Of a stretch of 64,000 bases of DNA, positions 59,964-64,000 are shown in pieces. Position numbers and translations under genes: made by a program. The notes under the pieces were generated by a model, which saw only the letters and a list, made by a program, of their open reading frames with translations, was not told where the DNA came from and searched no databases. The DNA is from Bacillota bacterium (GTDB taxonomy: Bacteria; Bacillota; Clostridia; Oscillospirales; Ruminococcaceae): contig JAEWLW010000003.1 in NCBI GenBank assembly GCA_023457355.1, forward strand, positions 1 to 64,000, given 5' to 3'. Position 1 is the first letter of the stretch; every line of letters starts with the position of its first letter.

Positions 59964-61127
59964 ATGCTTATAACGAACGTCAGGATTGAAACAATGCAGG
60001 GGGAGGACGTGTCAAACGGTTTTATTCGCACCAAGGGCGAAAAGATTATTGAAGTTGCGTCCATGACGCAACTTGTGTGCGAAGCGGATGAGACCTGCTA
60101 TGATTTTTCCGGTGCCTGGGCGCTGCCCGGGCTGGTGGATGCACACAGCCATCTGGGCCTTTTTGGGGACGGATTGGGCTTTGAGGGGGAGGACGGCAAC
60201 GAGATTTCGGATCCCGTAACCCCGCAGCTGCGTGCGATAGATGGTATTAACGCGCTGGATCGCGGTTTTTCGGAAGCGTTGGATTACGGCGTGACGACCG
60301 TTATCACCGGGCCGGGAAGCGCCAACGCTATCAGCGGGCAGTCGGCTGCCGTTAAAACCGGCGGCTGCTGTATTGACGACATGCTGCTGTTGCCCGCGGC
60401 GGCCATGAAATTTGCACTGGGCGAAAACCCCAAGAGCACTTATGCGCCGCGCTCTCAGACGCCCGGTACCCGTATGGCGACCACGGCGCTGATTCGGGAG
60501 GCGCTTTACAGTGCGCGCCGCTACCAGGAGGATTACGAGCGCTTTGAGCAGGACGAAGAGGATGAGCTGGATCCTCCCGAGTTTGATGCCAAGAGCGAGG
60601 CGCTGCTGCCGGTTTTGCGGGGCGAACTGCCGGTGCATATCCATGCCCACCGCGCCGACGATATTTTTACCGCGGTCCGCATTATGAAGGAGTTTTCACT
60701 GCGTGGGGTTATTATTCATGCGACCGAGGCGTATCTCGTGGCTGAGCGTTTTGCCACCGAGGGCGTTCCGGTGGTGTGTGGGCCCATTTTAGGCACCCGC
60801 AGCAAGCCCGAGCTGGTAGGTATGTCGCGGGAGGCGCCGGCCATTATGCTGCGGCATGGGATCAAAACAGCGATTTGCACCGATCATCCCGAACTGCCGC
60901 AGGAATTTTTGATGCTCTCAGCTGCCATTGCCCATCATGCGGGTATGCCGCGGGAAGCGGCATTGCGTGCCGTTACCAGTACCGCCGCTGAAATTTGCGG
61001 CATTGCAGACCGGGTAGGATCGTTGGCAGCGGGCAAGGATGCCGACATCGTCATTTATAAAAATGACCCGATTCTGGGGCTAGAAAAGCCGCTGGCGGTG
61101 TTTTTAAACGGCAACAAGGTGCGATAA
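59964..61127 (+). CDS. Amidohydrolase (imidazolonepropionase-like)
   Basis: Metal-dependent hydrolase with a TIM barrel. Metal motif DAHSHLG (about 54-60), LPVHIHAHRADD, IIHATEAYLV and the Asp in TDHPELP; N- and C-terminal beta strands form the composite domain (FLNGNKVR at the end). It has 387 residues. ATG at 59964 with GGAGG about five bases ahead; six upstream codons overlap that site. Substrate unknown. Confidence 0.87.
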   Translation: MLITNVRIETMQGEDVSNGFIRTKGEKIIEVASMTQLVCEADETCYDFSGAWALPGLVDAHSHLGLFGDGLGFEGEDGNEISDPVTPQLRAIDGINALDRGFSEALDYGVTTVITGPGSANAISGQSAAVKTGGCCIDDMLLLPAAAMKFALGENPKSTYAPRSQTPGTRMATTALIREALYSARRYQEDYERFEQDEEDELDPPEFDAKSEALLPVLRGELPVHIHAHRADDIFTAVRIMKEFSLRGVIIHATEAYLVAERFATEGVPVVCGPILGTRSKPELVGMSREAPAIMLRHGIKTAICTDHPELPQEFLMLSAAIAHHAGMPREAALRAVTSTAAEICGIADRVGSLAAGKDADIVIYKNDPILGLEKPLAVFLNGNKVR

Positions 61128-61240
61128 CTGCCCTGACGGGCGCTTTTGTCTTAAAGGGCTGCAAATGCCTTTTATGCTGCGGCGATTTCATTCACTTTTC
61201 CTGAATTATACAAAGAATAATTACGTTTCGGACATTCCGG

Positions 61241-61268
61241 GGGAGGGCAGGCCCTCCCTTTGTTTTTT
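61241..61268 (+). terminator. Terminator of the amidohydrolase gene
   Basis: GGGAGGGC (61241-61248) with GCCCTCCC (61251-61258), followed by a T-rich run. The 2-base gap means a slightly shorter stem in reality. Confidence 0.75.
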
Positions 61269-61321
61269 GACTGTTTGCATGTTTAAGAGCATTTTCTCGA
61301 CAGGCGCTACAGATAAATCAT

Positions 61322-61350
61322 TTGTCAAAATGTATTTTATGTGCTATAAT
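61322..61350 (+). promoter_or_regulatory. Promoter of hpf
   Basis: TTGTCA (61322-61327), 17-bp spacer, perfect TATAAT (61345-61350); 11 of 12 consensus bases. About 60 bases before hpf. Confidence 0.8.
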
Positions 61351-61411
61351 TAAAACAGCAAAATTCATCGAAATGCTTTTCTAATCAAAAGCACAGGAAA
61401 GGGGTACTTTT

Positions 61412-61939
61412 ATGAACATCTCAATCACTGCACGCAAAACCACCGTTAAGGATTCCTTTCGCGACAAAGTAGAGAAAAAGCTTAAAAAGTTTGATCGCTT
61501 CTTCGATGATGAAGCCAAGGCGGCGGTTGTCGTCACCAATGAACGTGACCGCGACACCGTTGAGGTTACCATTACTGCTAACGGTATGATTTTCAGATCC
61601 GAAAAAACAACCCCCGACCGTTCCGATTCCCTGGAGGTTGTCTGCGACATATTGTTTAAGCAAATCGTTAAAAATAAATCCAAGCTGATTAACCGCGTGC
61701 GCGAAAAGGCATTTGAGAACATTGAAGCTTCCGATTTGCCGGATGAGGTAGAGCGCGCATTTAATATTGTCAAGCATAAAAAATTCCCGGTGCATGCCAT
61801 GTCGGTGGATGAGGCCATTTTGCAGATGAACATGCTGGGGCACCAGTTCTTCGTTTTTGAAAATGGAGAAACCGGCAAAATTAACATCGTATACAGCCGC
61901 CATGATAACAGCTACGGACTTATTGAGCCCATTAATTGA
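61412..61939 (+). CDS. hpf: Ribosome hibernation promoting factor, long form
   Basis: Dimerises 70S ribosomes into inactive 100S particles. N-terminal S30AE domain (1-95; RKTTVKDSFRDKVEKKLKKF) and C-terminal dimerisation domain (about 120-175; KKFPVHAMSVDEAILQMNML, HDNSYGLIEP). 175 residues, the long form of Firmicutes. ATG eight bases after AAAGGGG. Own strong promoter. Confidence 0.96.
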   Translation: MNISITARKTTVKDSFRDKVEKKLKKFDRFFDDEAKAAVVVTNERDRDTVEVTITANGMIFRSEKTTPDRSDSLEVVCDILFKQIVKNKSKLINRVREKAFENIEASDLPDEVERAFNIVKHKKFPVHAMSVDEAILQMNMLGHQFFVFENGETGKINIVYSRHDNSYGLIEPIN

Positions 61940-61980
61940 TGCTGCAAATGGTTGATAAGCCGGATAAATTTTAACCAGAG

Positions 61981-62010
61981 CGGCAGTGCCCTGACTGTGG
62001 GGCACTGCCG
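61981..62010 (+). terminator. Hairpin after hpf
   Basis: Perfect 11-bp stem CGGCAGTGCCC (61981-61991) with GGGCACTGCCG (62000-62010); only a weak T tract follows, so termination may be partial and the methyltransferase read through. Confidence 0.6.
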
Positions 62011-62030
62011 TCATTTGAAAGGAAGGGAAA

Positions 62031-63146
62031 ATGGCCTTTTTGACGCTCGCATGTCCGTGCCTGTTCGGATTGGAAAGTGTGCTTTCAGGTGAGATTAAAC
62101 GTATTGGCGGTCAGGATATTGAAGTGACCGATGGCCGGGTATGCTTTAAGGGCAGCCCTCAAATGATTGCGCGCGCAAATGTTTTATTGCGCACGGCGGA
62201 GCGCGTACTGATTGTGGTGGGCGGTTTTCGCGCTGAAAGCTTTCAGGACCTGTTTGAGGGCGTCTATGCGTTGCCCTTTGAGCATTATATCGGCAGTGCC
62301 GATGCATTTCCCGTCAAGGGCTGGTCGCTTAATTCCAAGCTTAAAAGCATACCGGACTGCCAGGCCATCATTAAAAAAGCAGCGGCCAAGCGTCTGGGTG
62401 AGCACTACGGCAGAGAATGGCTGCCTGAGACCGGGCCGGTGCACCAGATTCAGTTTTCCATCATGCGGGACGTTGTCACCATTATGATTGATACCTCGGG
62501 CAATGGATTGCATAAGCGTGGCTACCGCCCTGCTGCCAACGCTGCGCCTATCAAAGAGACGCTGGCTTGTGGCATTGCCGACCTTGCCCGCGTGCGGGAG
62601 GATACGCTGGTGGTGGACCCGCTTTGCGGCTCCGGTACGCTTTTGATTGAAGCGGCAACCAAAGCATTGCGTATCGCACCGGGTTTAAAGCGTCATTTTG
62701 CGGCTGAGCGCTGGGGCCTTGTGCCCCCGGAAGAATGGCAGCAGGTCCGTCAGGAAAGCTTTGAAGCCATTAAGCGGCGCGGCGCTTTTCAGGCCATTGG
62801 GTCGGATATTGATCCGCATTCTGTCCGGCTGACACGTGATAATGCACAGCGCGCAGGTGTTGGCGTTAAAATTGATTGTAATGTTGCAGATGTTGCGTCG
62901 TTTGTACCGCCGGAGCAACCGTTTACGCTTTTAACCAACCCGCCATATGGTCAGCGCATGCTGGAGCTGCATCAGGCGGAAGAGCTGTACCGCACTATGG
63001 GTCGGGTTTTTGTACCGGGAGAGGGCAGAAGCTATTATATCATCAGCCCGCACGAGCATTTTGAAAACCTGTTTGGCCGGCAGGCCAGCCGCCGTCGAAA
63101 GCTTTATAACGGCATGGTGAAGTGCCAGCTCTATATGTTCTTTTAA
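62031..63146 (+). CDS. THUMP-domain rRNA methyltransferase (YpsC/RlmL-like)
   Basis: Predicted N2-guanine rRNA methyltransferase. N-terminal THUMP region (about 1-155; GLESVLSGEIKRIGG), then the SAM-binding domain with VDPLCGSGTLLIEA (about 193-206), GSDIDPHSV and catalytic NPPYGQRM (about 303). It has 371 residues, like Bacillus YpsC. ATG after GAAAGGAAGGG. The exact rRNA target is not shown. Confidence 0.9.
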   Translation: MAFLTLACPCLFGLESVLSGEIKRIGGQDIEVTDGRVCFKGSPQMIARANVLLRTAERVLIVVGGFRAESFQDLFEGVYALPFEHYIGSADAFPVKGWSLNSKLKSIPDCQAIIKKAAAKRLGEHYGREWLPETGPVHQIQFSIMRDVVTIMIDTSGNGLHKRGYRPAANAAPIKETLACGIADLARVREDTLVVDPLCGSGTLLIEAATKALRIAPGLKRHFAAERWGLVPPEEWQQVRQESFEAIKRRGAFQAIGSDIDPHSVRLTRDNAQRAGVGVKIDCNVADVASFVPPEQPFTLLTNPPYGQRMLELHQAEELYRTMGRVFVPGEGRSYYIISPHEHFENLFGRQASRRRKLYNGMVKCQLYMFF

Positions 63147-63162
63147 CTTTGTTGTGCGAATC

Positions 63163-63204
63163 AATACCGCCGACGCTGTTTTGGTTACAGCGTCGCGGTA
63201 TTTT
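63163..63204 (+). terminator. Terminator of the methyltransferase gene
   Basis: AATACCG and CGACGCTG (63163-63178, one bulged C) pair with CAGCGTCG and CGGTATT (63188-63202), then TT. Confidence 0.8.
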
Positions 63205-63489
63205 ATATACAGGCGCTTTATACTGCTCCGGGTTAAAAACGACGACAGCTTTACGGCTAATTTTTGCCGTCTGTCGTTGTCGTCTTTGGTGGTCGTCAGT
63301 CAACCGGCATCCTCTTCTTGGACCGACAAAAAATATCTCTCAAATTTTGTCCGCCGATTGAGCCTTAAACAGTATTATCATAATAGTCATTTTAATGAAA
63401 AATAGCCCCAGTATCGGTGTCGATAGCGGCGGAAACTTTGTTAAAGCTGTCGTAACCTTACCTTTTTATTCATTTTGTGAAACAAGGTG

Positions 63490-63518
63490 TTGACGCTGAT
63501 TGTCCGGCGACATATACT
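63490..63518 (+). promoter_or_regulatory. Promoter of serC with long leader
   Basis: TTGACG (63490-63495), 17-bp spacer, TATACT (63513-63518); 10 of 12 consensus bases. Transcription from about 63525 would give an untranslated leader of some 280 bases before serC. Confidence 0.65.
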
Positions 63519-63802
63519 GTGAATAGCCGCTTTTGACCTGTGGGGTTGCGTTATTCTAAGCAGATGACAGGATTGGGTCGTATTTTCATTAAGCGGTCTA
63601 CCACGGAAGGTTCCAAAGTGCCGCTGGCACTGCGGAAGATTGCACAGCCAGTTGCGGTATTTATATCAAGGTTACCCGTTTGATTGACGCTGCGTCTTTT
63701 CAAAAGAGAGCGCTATCCGGCTGAATACAGGCCGGTGCTGAAACCGCAGAGCTGCAATGGGGTACCGGTCATAATTTATGCAGATTTTAGGAGGTCATAG
63801 TG

Positions 63803-64000
63803 ATGTCAAAGTATGAGCGCATCTACAATTTCTCGGCGGGTCCTTCAATGCTGCCCCTTGAAGTGCTTGAAGAATGCAACCGCGACATGTACAACTACCA
63901 CGGCAGTGGTATGTGTGTGATGGAGATGAGCCATCGATCTAAAGTGTTCATCGAAATTGCGCAGGATGCGGAAAAGCTACTTCGCGAAGTGATGCAGATC
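63803..64000 (+). CDS. serC: Phosphoserine aminotransferase SerC, start only
   Basis: The first 66 codons before the window ends. The start MSKYERIYNFSAGPSMLPLE is the conserved N-terminus of SerC, the PLP enzyme making 3-phosphoserine in serine synthesis; GSGMCVMEMSHRSKVF is the next family block. ATG at 63803 is eight bases after AGGAGG (63789-63794). The gene runs past the edge. Confidence 0.93.
   Translation, partial: MSKYERIYNFSAGPSMLPLEVLEECNRDMYNYHGSGMCVMEMSHRSKVFIEIAQDAEKLLREVMQI

Larger units (their letters stand above)
63147..63802. other. Intergenic region before serC
   Basis: About 655 bases. After the terminator comes a second hairpin (CGACAG 63243-63248 with CTGTCG 63271-63276, ACGGC/GCCGT inside), then a promoter at 63490-63518 and a leader of about 280 bases. 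The frames at 63122-63405 have no ribosome site and match no family. Confidence 0.6.

Noticed and set aside
63122..63405. Short frames after the methyltransferase
   Set aside because: They overlap the terminator and end of the gene and lack ribosome sites.
63750..63770. T-box candidate GGGGTACCGG before serC
   Set aside because: Does not match the conserved AGGGTGGNACCGCG and is not followed by a terminator hairpin.

Overview
The window looks like ordinary chromosome of an anaerobic, endospore-forming Clostridia, probably related to the Oscillospirales/Ruminococcaceae; the exact taxon cannot be fixed from this stretch. Pointers are a complete Rnf complex (rnfCDGEAB) with apbE, sporulation genes yabP and yabQ, a YabM-like flippase, c-di-AMP synthesis (cdaA-cdaR) and breakdown (gdpP), RNase J, Mini-III RNase, HemZ, and Bacillus-like gene orders (gdpP-rplI-dnaB, tilS-hpt-ftsH, yabM-mazG-rqcP-yabP-yabQ-divIC-yabR). 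Strong sigma-A promoters with 17-bp spacers, GGAGG ribosome sites and many GTG/TTG starts fit a Firmicute. I saw no rRNA, tRNA, CRISPR array, insertion sequence or prophage.

Layout. 1-600: terminator of an upstream gene, then a hairpin-rich non-coding stretch. 595-2905 (minus): iscS-iscU and rnhA. 3.2-8.1 kb: rnjA, gdpP, rplI. 8.2-13.6 kb: dnaB, tilS, hpt, ftsH. 13.9-17.5 kb: an inactive/active M16 peptidase pair and lgt. 17.6-22.5 kb: a possible small membrane protein, rplU-rpmA, obg, mrnC and two YitT proteins. 22.6-29.9 kb: an accessory-looking stretch with a hemerythrin, an Asn/Ser/Gln-rich repeat protein, an M20 hydrolase, an AraC regulator, a DEAD-box helicase, TelA and a TPM-domain protein. 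30-37 kb: apbE, an Hpre_diP_synt_I-type membrane protein and rnfCDGEAB, apparently one operon. 37-41.6 kb: a PNPOx-like protein, a large lipoprotein, a DivIVA protein, ispD-ispF. 41.8-45.7 kb: cdaA-cdaR and a COG2509 flavoprotein. 46-54 kb: recJ-relA, dtd, a metallo-beta-lactamase hydrolase, hemZ and a nucleoside kinase. 54-60 kb: zinc-ribbon protein, then yabM-mazG-hup-rqcP-yabP-yabQ/divIC-yabR. 60-64 kb: amidohydrolase, hpf, an rRNA methyltransferase and the start of serC.

How the genes work together. The Rnf complex couples ferredoxin:NAD+ electron flow to ion pumping, and ApbE would attach FMN to RnfD and RnfG; RnfG here carries two FMN domains, each with a GAT acceptor site. CdaA and GdpP make and degrade c-di-AMP; RelA, Hpf, RqcP, RNase J and Mini-III serve stringent response, ribosome hibernation, rescue and RNA maturation.

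The most unusual feature is an uninterrupted reading frame joining YabQ to DivIC. It holds an internal sigma-A-like promoter and ribosome site for DivIC alone, with a sigma-E-like promoter upstream of yabP. Other points of interest are an L27 without the Firmicute cleavable extension and without a prp gene beside it, a recJ-relA leader with two repeated terminator-like units, and a long leader before serC.
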